Below are positions 37,926-45,522 of a stretch of DNA of 64,000 nucleotides, in pieces. Source of the stretch: CBDDBK01 sp965225715. Lineage in GTDB: Bacteria; Bacteroidota; Bacteroidia; Cytophagales; Flammeovirgaceae. Every line of letters begins with the position of its first letter. Position 1 is the stretch's first letter. The DNA is taken from NCBI GenBank assembly GCA_965225715.1, contig CBDDBK010000004.1, positions 689,481 through 753,480 on the forward strand. The letters run 5' to 3'. Made by a program: the position numbers and the translations under genes. The notes beneath the pieces were generated by a model that saw only the letters and a list, made by a program, of their open reading frames with translations, ran no database searches and had not been told where the DNA came from.

Positions 37926-38002
37926 AACTGGGCTTTACTCTCCGAATAACTAACTAAAGTCAGCGTCAAGAAGAGGGCTGAAAGCAATACTTTTAATTTC
38001 AT
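37517..38002 (-). CDS. WG-repeat protein, N-terminal part (frameshifted)
   Basis: 161 residues from the ATG at 38002, which begins a clear signal peptide (MKLKVLLSALFLTLTLVSYS, ending ESKAQF). A longer frame to 38065 adds nothing conserved. Three complete WG repeats follow. In the fourth, where other copies have AAATGGGGT, this one has AAAAGGGT, one base short, giving KRVI and a stop. Restoring the base joins it to the OmpA-like part at 35397 for a protein of about 865 residues. Confidence 0.65.
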   Translation of the reverse strand: MKLKVLLSALFLTLTLVSYSESKAQFVYLDKYGKVYFSEGLARVERDGKYGFIDKTGQEVITLKYDDTGLFFSDGLARVELNGKWGFIDKRGKEVIPFKYDYAKDYGEHLSDLAAVELNGKWGFIKFIKRKVKEITPLKYDDVGSFSEGLARVKLNGKRVI

Positions 38003-38201
38003 AAGTTCTTTGTTTATCGTAAAAAATAACTGGTAAATTTTTGGAATAAATTTGAAAATTAGCAAAAATTAGCAATTTATTATAAGAAAACTAAGACATT
38101 GAAGCTATCATTTTTTTATAAATCTTCATCTACTTCTTTTAAAATTTTATCATATAATTTTTTAGTAACTCTAAACCCTGCTTGGTCTACGAGTCTATCT
38201 A

Positions 38202-38290
38202 TAGCAGTGCTATTTTATTACGGGAAACGGTCTCTTTCATTGCCAAGGTATTAGATATACTAAAAGTCCCTTTTTCAAGTGGATCGACTA
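38202..38290 (+). repeat. 89-bp mobile repeat inserted in a toxin gene
   Basis: It starts TAGCAGTGCTATTTTATTAC and ends AAGTGGATCGACTA, exactly 89 bp, with TA on both sides. It interrupts the 3' end of the DUF3368 gene (see 38288-38689). Removing the repeat and one TA restores the reading frame. Confidence 0.85.
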
Positions 38291-38689
38291 TAATATTGGT
38301 TTTAATTTTTTAAGGTATCCGTTTTTTCGCCCTTGAATTAAAATTCCCAAAAGTCCAATAATCTGTAATCCATAGTTTTCGGCTAATTTTCTGCCTTTCC
38401 TCTCATCAATAATTAATAAATTTGCTTGCATTTCTTTGGCTAATACTATCGCTTCAGCTTCTCCTGGGTCTAACTGCTTTTCTATTTTTTTAACTTCATT
38501 TTGATTTAAAACAGTTTTAACCAATAGCCATTTTTGAAGGTCAATATCGTTTTTTTGACTTTCATAAACGGATAATTCTTGATAGACCTTTTTTGGGATA
38601 TAGACTTTTCCAAACAACTGTTTTAAAATATTAAGTTGTTCTATTTGGATTAGATTTGTAATTGCAGAAGTATCGCTTATAATTAGCAT
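38288..38689 (-). CDS. DUF3368 PIN-domain toxin, C-terminus cut by a mobile repeat
   Basis: 133 residues of a PIN-like RNase: ISDTSAITNL with the first Asp, then a central LDPGEAEAIVLAKE and LLIIDERKGRKLAENYG, as in DUF3368 toxins. The stop is supplied by an 89-bp repeat after LKKLKPIL. Beyond the repeat, at about 38120-38200, the old C-terminus is still readable (DRLVDQAGFRVTKKLYDKIL then KEVDEDL). It is the partner of the UPF0175 gene one base upstream. The missing helices may impair function. Confidence 0.8.
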   Translation of the reverse strand: MLIISDTSAITNLIQIEQLNILKQLFGKVYIPKKVYQELSVYESQKNDIDLQKWLLVKTVLNQNEVKKIEKQLDPGEAEAIVLAKEMQANLLIIDERKGRKLAENYGLQIIGLLGILIQGRKNGYLKKLKPIL

Positions 38690-38690
38690 A

Positions 38691-38933
38691 TTAACCCAAT
38701 TGTTTTAACGTTTCTAAATCTTTTTCCAAATCTTGAAGGTCGTATTTTATACAAACATTTCTTTTAGCCATTTCTTTTTGAAATTCAATTTGCGTTAAAC
38801 TAGCTAATTTTTTGGCTTGACCAATAGACATTTTTTCAATATCATAAAGATAAACGGCAAGATCGATTAACAACTCGGGGGGACTAAGCTCTAAATCTTC
38901 TAATAGAGTTCCTGAAACGATTAAGTCTTTCAT
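38691..38933 (-). CDS. UPF0175 family antitoxin
   Basis: 80 residues with the UPF0175 pattern: LSPPELLIDLAVYLYDIEKM followed by SIGQAKKLASLTQIEFQKEM, a ribbon-helix-like DNA-binding fold. It is directly followed by a DUF3368 toxin, the usual partner. It would bind the toxin and repress the operon. Confidence 0.82.
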   Translation of the reverse strand: MKDLIVSGTLLEDLELSPPELLIDLAVYLYDIEKMSIGQAKKLASLTQIEFQKEMAKRNVCIKYDLQDLEKDLETLKQLG

Positions 38934-39045
38934 ATAAAATATTCTTTTAAATGTTGAAAATGAGCAGTTTAAATACTTAAAAGTTTTAAATATTTGAAAA
39001 TCAATAACTTATATTTTTAAAATTAAAAATAGTATTCTTTTTTAT

Positions 39046-39193
39046 CAACACTTCGGTAAGTTTTTGCCCTAAACCTCTCAGGTTTTTAAAACCTGAGAGG
39101 TTTGACGCTGGAAATTAACAAGTTACAAAAACAGAAGCCTTAAGTTATATCATTCTTAAAATCAACTATTTGCAATTTTTTACCGAAGTATTG
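39046..39193. mobile_element. Hairpin MITE, unit 1
   Basis: Inverted termini CAACACTTCGGTAAG and (reverse) CAATACTTCGGTAAA. The central palindrome at 39071-39103 has core CTCTCAG/CTGAGAG inside AAACCT...AGGTTT. No coding sequence. Confidence 0.65.
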
Positions 39194-39197
39194 TTTA

Positions 39198-39424
39198 TAG
39201 CAAAGCTATTTTATTTTGCGAAACCTTACGTTTCAATGCCAATAAGTCAATGATTAATGTAAAGTGATTAATGATTTTTTATATTTAAGTTGTTGATTTT
39301 CAAGGTACTAAACCTGTCAGGTTTTTAAAAACCTGACAGGTTTGAGGCATTGATTTTCAATTTGTTATAAAAATTTACCGAAGTATTGAACCTTTAAAAA
39401 TCCTTTTTTAAATTGACATGACTA
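39198..39424 (+). repeat. 89-bp mobile repeat split by a nested hairpin element
   Basis: Left part 39198-39247 (TAGCAAAGCTATTTTATTTT...) and right part 39389-39424 (...TTGACATGACTA) together make ~86 bp of the 89-bp family. The hairpin unit 2 sits between them, so it inserted later. Confidence 0.65.
39248..39388. mobile_element. Hairpin MITE, unit 2
   Basis: The right end ATTTACCGAAGTATTG matches unit 1; the left end starts CAATGATTAATG. The central palindrome at 39310-39343 has core CTGTCAG/CTGACAG. Nested in an 89-bp repeat. Confidence 0.65.
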
Positions 39425-39480
39425 TAACGTGAGTTCAAATATAGGTTTTTTTAGTTAAAAAATTGAAATACTGTAAGTAT

Positions 39481-39607
39481 CAATGATTAATGATTTTTTA
39501 TATTTAAGTTGTTGATTTTCAAGGTACTAAACCTACGAGGTTTTTAAAAACCTCGTAGGTTTAAAGCATTGATTTTCAATTTTTTATAAAAATTTACCGA
39601 AGCATTG
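39481..39607. mobile_element. Hairpin MITE, unit 3
   Basis: Same body as unit 2 (CAATGATTAATGATTTTTTA, ..., ATTTACCGAAGCATTG), with central palindrome 39529-39562 of core CTACGAG/CTCGTAG. Confidence 0.65.
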
Positions 39608-39802
39608 TAAGTATAATACTTCGTTAAAAAATCTTTAAAAGATGATACTATTTTGAATTTTAAGTGCACAAGTTATTGGTTTTCAATATACTAAACCTAG
39701 TAGGTTACGAAATAAGTCTGAAAAGGCAACAGATTAAACAGCCCACCTTGAGGATAAGCAGTTTGATTTACCGCTACTTTTGGGTTTTTCCACCAAAATA
39801 TT

Positions 39803-40774
39803 TTAAGTTTCGCTTTTTTTAGTGTATTTAGACTCTATAATTTCTTGAACTCTTTTTTCAGAAATATTGAGTGATTTTGAAATAATAGGCACTGAAATCT
39901 TATTTTTATAAAACCCTAGCACAGCGTCTATTTCTCTTTTTTCAATTCCTTTTTCAATTCCTTTTTCAATTCCTTTTTCAATTCCTTTTTCAATTCCTTT
40001 TTCAATTCCTTTTTCAATTCCTTTTTCAATTCCTTTTTCAAAGCCTTCTATTGCAGCTGTCTCTTTGACACTATTCTCTATCATTTTATTTTCCATATAA
40101 CGCAAATAAATAGCCCGGTCTTTAGGATTTAAAGCACTTTCGTCCAATTTTTTCTTGGCTTTTTCCAAACCTTTAGCCTTAATAGTTTCAGGAACTTTGC
40201 TATGTTTCAAAAAATAAATCCACTCATCTAAAGTTGTTTTAGAAACATCATTAAAATTATTGACTTTCAAAATGATATATTTGGGAAAAATATCACTAAC
40301 GCTTTCTATGTGGTATTTCTGGCATTGTCTTTTAGACGGCTCAAGACGATCACGAAGGTGATCCCCTGTAAAATTGACCTCCCCTCGATAAATATAATCT
40401 TTGCCCTGCCCTAAGTCAAAATAGACAATGTTGATCGAATATATTTTTTGGATAGTTCCATAAATTTCTCCTAATTTAATATATTGGGTTACAAGTTTAG
40501 AAACCCCATAAAGCATACGCTGAAAATAATCTATTTCAGCATCATTTTGAATTTCAACAAGGATCAATTCGCCAAGCTTCGTTCGAACTAAAATATCCAC
40601 CCGATTAAATTTATCATCTACCTCCTCTTGATTGCTTTCGCTATCTAAAATTTCTTTAATGCTAACGTCAAACTTCAGCAGCTCACTCATAAAACCTTCT
40701 AAAATACTATGATTGGCTTTATCGCGAAGCAAACGCTTTATCGCCCAATCAAATTGAATTAACTTTTTTGCCAT
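39803..40774 (-). CDS. Rpn-family PD-(D/E)XK nuclease (recombination-promoting) with GIEK repeats
   Basis: 323 residues. The N-terminal nuclease domain shows FDWAIKRLLRDKANHSILEG, then NRVDILVRTKLGELILVEIQ with the Asp...ExQ active-site pattern, then YFQRMLYGVSKLVTQYI, as in Rpn/PDDEXK-type proteins. A run of eight GIEK tetrapeptides (12-bp tandem repeat) follows. The C-terminus ends with a helix-turn-helix-like segment (ISVPIISKSLNISEKRVQEI). Such proteins cut DNA and promote RecA-independent recombination. It has a sister gene fragment directly upstream. Confidence 0.8.
   Translation of the reverse strand: MAKKLIQFDWAIKRLLRDKANHSILEGFMSELLKFDVSIKEILDSESNQEEVDDKFNRVDILVRTKLGELILVEIQNDAEIDYFQRMLYGVSKLVTQYIKLGEIYGTIQKIYSINIVYFDLGQGKDYIYRGEVNFTGDHLRDRLEPSKRQCQKYHIESVSDIFPKYIILKVNNFNDVSKTTLDEWIYFLKHSKVPETIKAKGLEKAKKKLDESALNPKDRAIYLRYMENKMIENSVKETAAIEGFEKGIEKGIEKGIEKGIEKGIEKGIEKGIEKGIEKREIDAVLGFYKNKISVPIISKSLNISEKRVQEIIESKYTKKSET
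39945..40043 (-). repeat. 12-bp tandem repeat (GIEK codons)
   Basis: Eight tandem copies of CAATTCCTTTTT (plus strand) in the Rpn gene. Slippage adds or removes four residues without a frameshift. The same unit recurs at about 41007-41085 in the neighbouring gene. Confidence 0.85.
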
Positions 40775-40865
40775 AACTCTTTAACACTTAAAATATAAAA
40801 AATAGCTTTCCCTGGTTCCCTGCAGAAAAAACCCATCAACGGCACAACTCATTTATACGAATATC

Positions 40866-41587
40866 TTAGATTCCATTTTTTTGGGTATATCCAGACTTTA
40901 TAATTTCTTGAACTCTTTTTTCGGAAATATTAAGTGATTTTGAAATGATAGGTATTGAAATTTTATTTTTATAAAGTCCAAGTACCGATTCTATTTCTTT
41001 TTTTTCAATTCCTTTTTCAATTCCTTTTTCAATTCCTTTTTCAATTCCTTTTTCAATTCTTTTTTCAATTCTTTTTTCAATTCCTTCTCGAAAAAAAGGA
41101 TGCTCAGCTGGATTATATACAAATGCCATATTATCGATGATTTTAGTGAGTAAATTGGGTAACCAATCGCGTAACCCTGATAGTATAAATAAACGACTTA
41201 ATTCTTTCTCAAAATCACCTTTAACAGAACTCATACTCTTGAGATGATTAACTGCAGTTTTTACAATATCTTCCCTTTCCTCTTCTTTCATAGCACACAA
41301 GGGAACAATAAGGGCTAGTTTTGAAGGCGCTTTCGACAACAACTTGTTCGCTTTTATGCTTGATAAATCAAGCAAATCAAAACCTAAATACACCTACTTG
41401 CTTCGAGTTTAGTCGGCATAGTGGCGTTCTTTTCGCCTATGTAAATAACAACATGACGTATGGGTAAGACTTCTTTTTTTTGTTTTTTTCGCTCCCGCAT
41501 CAAAAAAGCGTGGTACTCGCCAATGTGGTTAAGCATATTTTTATCATCTGTTGTGTGAACCTCAATATGAAATATGGGCTTGCCTCG
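40866..41587 (-). pseudogene. Second Rpn/transposase-like gene with GIEK repeats, broken
   Basis: The intact stretch 40866-41393 gives 175 residues: a helical region (SVKGDFEKELSRLFILSGLR), then GIEK/RIEK repeats, then a C-terminus almost identical to its neighbour (ISIPIISKSLNISEKRVQEI). Upstream in another frame, 41400-41587 encodes GKPIFHIEVHTTDDKNMLNH then RKKQKKEVLPIRHVVIYIGE, the N-terminal nuclease-like part. One base separates the frames near 41395, and the very N-terminus is lost where a copied signal-peptide fragment begins. Confidence 0.6.
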
Positions 41588-41597
41588 GCGGTTCAGA

Positions 41598-41663
41598 AAA
41601 ACTATAATTTAATTGGCAAAGCAATAGTAAACCAATGAATAATTTTATAATTAATGGTTTCAT
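41598..41663 (-). repeat. Exact 66-bp copy of a signal-peptide gene start
   Basis: Identical to 35212-35277. It encodes MKPLIIKLFIGLLLLCQLNY plus two codons, then runs into the Rpn-like remnant out of frame. Marks a rearrangement joint. Confidence 0.75.
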
Positions 41664-41698
41664 AATAGGGTATTTAAATTGAAAATGAGGGTTTTAAA

Positions 41699-41727
41699 AT
41701 CCTCAAGATTTAAAAAACCTTGAGGAT
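41699..41727. terminator. Hairpin between the Rpn remnant and the DUF349 gene
   Basis: ATCCTCAAGATTT and AAACCTTGAGGAT form a stem 30-40 bp downstream of the DUF349 gene stop. It may end that transcript. It is also similar in shape to the AAACCT...AGGTTT palindromes at 39 kb. Confidence 0.4.
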
Positions 41728-41764
41728 TAAGTGTAAGTAGGAAAGTTAAGATAAGATACATAAA

Positions 41765-43156
41765 CTATATATGCGTATTTAGGCTTTGGTCAAATTCTTT
41801 ATCGAGTTCACTATCTTTATTATCTTCAATCTTATCTTCATTTAAATCGTTATCATCCATGCCTATGTTAATATCTGTTTCCATATCAACACTTTTCAAC
41901 ACTTGAATATTTTCTAAAAGCTGATTTTTGATAAAACTTTTAGTTTGTAAACGTGTTGAACAATTTTTAAACGCGCGGATTTTATCAACATCATCATAGA
42001 GATTTGGTAAAAACTTTAATTCTTCATACAGCTTTTCATCATCACTTAATGATTTTTCTATTACATCTATTTTAGCTTCAAGTAGCTCAATAGACGTAAA
42101 TGTTTTAAATTCCGGATATTTAGCCCTGACCTGTTTTTCCATAAAATTAATTTCAAAAATTTGATTACAAATGAAAACAAACTTTTTATTAATTTCTTTA
42201 TCTTCTAGCGAGTTTGGTTTAGCACGCCAAGTTTTTTGAATAGCCTGAATAGTTTTAATAGGAAAAGGAAAACCCACGATTAAAATATTTTCAGTATATT
42301 TTAATAATTGATTTTTACTGGTATCTGGACTATTTAAGTCTATAATTGGATCAGATTCTAATTTTTTATAAAAATTATCAACTAGACGTTTAAACTCTTT
42401 GTCTAATTTGTCGAATATATCATCTTCTTCTATTATACCTACTTCCTTCCATTCATTTTCGATTTCTTTCACATCATCTTTTACTTTTTCTTTATTTAAG
42501 GCGGTATTATAATTTCTCATATAAGACAATAACCTATTATAAGAAGCTATCTTTGACTTAGTAGATTCGTCATCAACATCAACATCGGGGAAAACAGATT
42601 TCTTTTTCACAAATTTTTTAAGGATACGTTGAAATTTTCGTTGAAACTTTTTATCTTCTTCAGAAGGCGCTTTTCCTATTATTAACCATCGCTCTTTTAA
42701 ACGAGTAACTTTTTCATTTATATCTTTCCATTCTTCAGTACTTTCGCTTAATTCTTGTAATTCATCGAGAAGCTCTTCTTTTAATTCAGAATTTCGGATT
42801 CGATTTCTCTGGATATAATCATTAATATCGCTTTGGAGTTTTTCAATAATAATAAATAGATATTCATAATCACCTATACCTTTATAAGTCTTTAAGCGTT
42901 TTGTAAGAACATCTAAACCTACTAAATAAGAACCAATATTTGACTCGGTTTCTACTTTTTCTTTAATTCGTTCTACTTTTTGCTTAATAATCTCATATTT
43001 ATCAATATAGTAGTTTAGACTTTTTTCAGGAGTTTCTCTGACTTCTCCAATTTCTCTATCTTCAAAATATTTATTACCTTTGACATATACTTTGCCATTA
43101 AGAACGTACCCATAATCGGTAATATCAGGGTACGTTTGACTATTATCTTCAGACAT
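41765..43156 (-). CDS. DUF349-type coiled-coil protein
   Basis: 463 residues, strongly charged and almost entirely helical. Two segments fit DUF349 repeats: RLKERWLIIGKAPSEEDKKF and ENEWKEVGIIEEDDIFDKLD. The last 40 residues are acidic. DUF349 proteins are cytoplasmic; their function is poorly known. It lies 120 bp downstream of the aldolase/dehydrogenase gene on the same strand. Confidence 0.55.
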   Translation of the reverse strand: MSEDNSQTYPDITDYGYVLNGKVYVKGNKYFEDREIGEVRETPEKSLNYYIDKYEIIKQKVERIKEKVETESNIGSYLVGLDVLTKRLKTYKGIGDYEYLFIIIEKLQSDINDYIQRNRIRNSELKEELLDELQELSESTEEWKDINEKVTRLKERWLIIGKAPSEEDKKFQRKFQRILKKFVKKKSVFPDVDVDDESTKSKIASYNRLLSYMRNYNTALNKEKVKDDVKEIENEWKEVGIIEEDDIFDKLDKEFKRLVDNFYKKLESDPIIDLNSPDTSKNQLLKYTENILIVGFPFPIKTIQAIQKTWRAKPNSLEDKEINKKFVFICNQIFEINFMEKQVRAKYPEFKTFTSIELLEAKIDVIEKSLSDDEKLYEELKFLPNLYDDVDKIRAFKNCSTRLQTKSFIKNQLLENIQVLKSVDMETDINIGMDDNDLNEDKIEDNKDSELDKEFDQSLNTHI

Positions 43157-43275
43157 TTTAATAAAAATAACTTTACAAATTTGATAATTAAATTAAAAAC
43201 GCAATGGATTAAATTAAAAAAATAAAAGCGAATAGCTTATAATTTTTAGATTAACTATTTCAAATATTTTATTTG

Positions 43276-45348
43276 TTAAATAACCCTATCATTTCCTCCA
43301 TCGATAGGTATTTGGGCTCCTGTTGTTTTTGAAAAAACAGGACTTAATAAACTAAGAATAACTTCAGCTACATCTTTAGATAAAATTTCGGTTTTTAATA
43401 AATTTCTACTTTTATATGCTTTAACTGAAAGTTTATAATATTTTGCTCTAGCTTCTAATACGTTTTTTGTCCAAATATTAGTATCATAAACAGCATCTGG
43501 GTGTACCACGTTAACGTTAATTTTATGTTCTGATAGTTCTAAAGCTGCTATTCTTGCTAATTGTACTAATCCTGTTTTAGCAACTGAATAAGCACTTGCG
43601 CCATAACCAGGTGCTTGTACATTTTTTGAACCCACAATTACAATACTCGGATTTATAGCTACTTTTAAATATGGAATAAGCGCTTGAATTATATTTTGAG
43701 TTGCTGTTAAATTAATATTTAAGCTATTTTGCCAATTTTCGGAGTCTATATTTTCTATGGTTTCACTTTTAGTAAAAACTCCAGCATTACTAACTAACAT
43801 ATCTATACCTCCAAAATGGAGTATTGCTTTTTCAATTGCTTCATTAACAGATAAATATCCCTTATTTTGATTTTGTTCTTTTTTTATTTTAGTAATATCA
43901 CAACATATGCCTTTAACCAGTTGACTTTTATAACAAGTTTCTACTTTAACATCTATATCCAAAGCGATAACAGCAGTTCCTTCTCTTATAAGGGCTTCTA
44001 CTGTAGCTTTACCTATACCATTAGCAGCGCCAGTGACTAGGGCTACACGTCCTCCGAAAGGCGTTATTTTTTTTTGGTTTTTTAACTTATTTTGTTCTAA
44101 ATCCCAATATTCTACCTCAAAAATATCTTTTTCAGGTAGTGGTTGCCAGCTTTCAAAAGCTTCGGCTTGTAATATGGCCCTGGTAGTATGGTTTTTTATA
44201 TCATTTATAATTTCAATTTCTTTGGGATTCTTTCCAAAAATTATAGCCCCTTTTCCTTGCCAAATACCCCACTTAGGTGCTTTATCTAAACAGATTAATT
44301 TCCCATCTGTATACTTATCAAAATAATTTTTATAATCATTAGCATAGTCATCAACTGATTTTGTTATACTATCGTATCTATTAATAATTAGAGGTTTAAG
44401 TTTAGTACGAATAACATGATCCGGAGTCAGAGGGCCTCTAGTGCTTATTTGCTTCATATCATCTAACATACTAAAACCAAGCATATGTTCAGAGTTATCT
44501 AAACGCATTAAAACGGGTTCTTTTTTTATATTGCTAACTGCTTTTCTTAGGTTAGCCAAAGCAATTAAATCTATATCTGAAACTGGTATTTTATTAAATG
44601 AAACGGGTTGAAACTTTATTAGATAATTTGTCGCTTTAGCAACTAAATTAATCATATTGTCGTAACTCTCTTGGGCTGTATTAGCAAAAGTGAAAATGCC
44701 ATGATTCATTAAAATGATACCTTTACATTTTTCCCATTTGAACTCTTTTGAACAAGTTGCTTTGTAAACAGCCTTAGCTAATACAAAACCGGGCATAACA
44801 TAAGGAATAACTAGTAAATCATTTCCGTAAACATTTTGAATATGTTTTAAACCATTGGGATTATTGGTAAGAGTAACAACAGCATCTGCATGAGTATGAT
44901 CTACAAATTTAAAAGGGATTATAGCATGTAGTATAGCTTCTACAGAGGGATTAGGCGCAAAAGGATCAATAAGTGCTAAGCGTTGCTCTCTGACCATAGA
45001 AACATCATCAAGATGCTCTAGCTTAACTAATTTTTTTAAATAGTCAAGTTTAGCAGGTGAAAACCCTGCTTTTTTTATAGTAGCAAGATCCCAACCACTT
45101 CCTTTTATATACAAAATATCCTCATATTGCCCAAAGATATTTTTGCACCTTACTTTTAATGAAGTGTTTCCACCACCATGTAAAACTAAAGAGGGATCTT
45201 GTCCTAATAAACGAGATGTTTTAACTCGCTGTTCTATCTCGTCATTTACTTGTATTTCGGATTCTCCTTCGTCAGTTTGGATTCCTGATTCATTTTCGTC
45301 TGTTTGCATGTTTGATTTATCTTTACTGTTAGTTAATAGGTTTTTCAT
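43276..45348 (-). CDS. Bifunctional class II aldolase/short-chain dehydrogenase
   Basis: 690 residues. The N-terminal half is a class II aldolase: LVLHGGGNTSLK, the metal ligands in VDHTHADAVV and the later MNHGIFTFA. The C-terminal ~270 residues are an SDR with GRVALVTGAANGIGKATVEA, NAGVFTK and the active site YSVAKTGLVQLAR. The fusion resembles RhaD/RhaE-type rhamnulose-1-phosphate aldolase/lactaldehyde dehydrogenase proteins. Whether the natural substrate is a deoxysugar phosphate is inferred. The first 35 residues are an acidic low-complexity extension with a repeated QTDExES, which is unusual. Confidence 0.87.
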   Translation of the reverse strand: MKNLLTNSKDKSNMQTDENESGIQTDEGESEIQVNDEIEQRVKTSRLLGQDPSLVLHGGGNTSLKVRCKNIFGQYEDILYIKGSGWDLATIKKAGFSPAKLDYLKKLVKLEHLDDVSMVREQRLALIDPFAPNPSVEAILHAIIPFKFVDHTHADAVVTLTNNPNGLKHIQNVYGNDLLVIPYVMPGFVLAKAVYKATCSKEFKWEKCKGIILMNHGIFTFANTAQESYDNMINLVAKATNYLIKFQPVSFNKIPVSDIDLIALANLRKAVSNIKKEPVLMRLDNSEHMLGFSMLDDMKQISTRGPLTPDHVIRTKLKPLIINRYDSITKSVDDYANDYKNYFDKYTDGKLICLDKAPKWGIWQGKGAIIFGKNPKEIEIINDIKNHTTRAILQAEAFESWQPLPEKDIFEVEYWDLEQNKLKNQKKITPFGGRVALVTGAANGIGKATVEALIREGTAVIALDIDVKVETCYKSQLVKGICCDITKIKKEQNQNKGYLSVNEAIEKAILHFGGIDMLVSNAGVFTKSETIENIDSENWQNSLNINLTATQNIIQALIPYLKVAINPSIVIVGSKNVQAPGYGASAYSVAKTGLVQLARIAALELSEHKINVNVVHPDAVYDTNIWTKNVLEARAKYYKLSVKAYKSRNLLKTEILSKDVAEVILSLLSPVFSKTTGAQIPIDGGNDRVI

Positions 45349-45410
45349 TGTTTTATTTATTTTTGTTAATATTTAACATTTAATACGAATAAAACTTTTA
45401 ACATCAAATG

Positions 45411-45454
45411 TATAAAATAAATAATTTATTTCCCAATAAATTATTTATTTTATA
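45411..45454. other. Perfect 20-bp-arm AT hairpin
   Basis: TATAAAATAAATAATTTATT is followed by a TCCC loop and its exact reverse complement. It lies upstream of the aldolase/dehydrogenase gene and next to the terminator at 45459. Confidence 0.7.
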
Positions 45455-45458
45455 TAAA

Positions 45459-45490
45459 AAAAACCTATCAAATTAATTTGATAGGTTTTT
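45459..45490. terminator. Bidirectional rho-independent-type terminator
   Basis: The perfect palindrome AAAACCTATCAAATT/AATTTGATAGGTTTT, with T/A tracts on both sides, sits 33 bp after the stop of the collagen-like lipoprotein gene. Confidence 0.75.
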
Positions 45491-45522
45491 ATATTATCTA
45501 AAGAAATCAAATCTTTAAAATA

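Larger units (their letters stand above)
38934..39802. other. Repeat-filled intergenic region
   Basis: No gene. It holds three hairpin elements (39046-39193, 39248-39388, 39481-39607), one 89-bp repeat split by the second of them, and a partial hairpin near 39695 (AAACCTAGTAGGTT). Confidence 0.7.

Noticed and set aside
39945..41085. Possible CRISPR-like short tandem repeats
   Set aside because: The 12-bp units are contiguous with no spacers and lie in frame inside coding sequence (GIEK codons).
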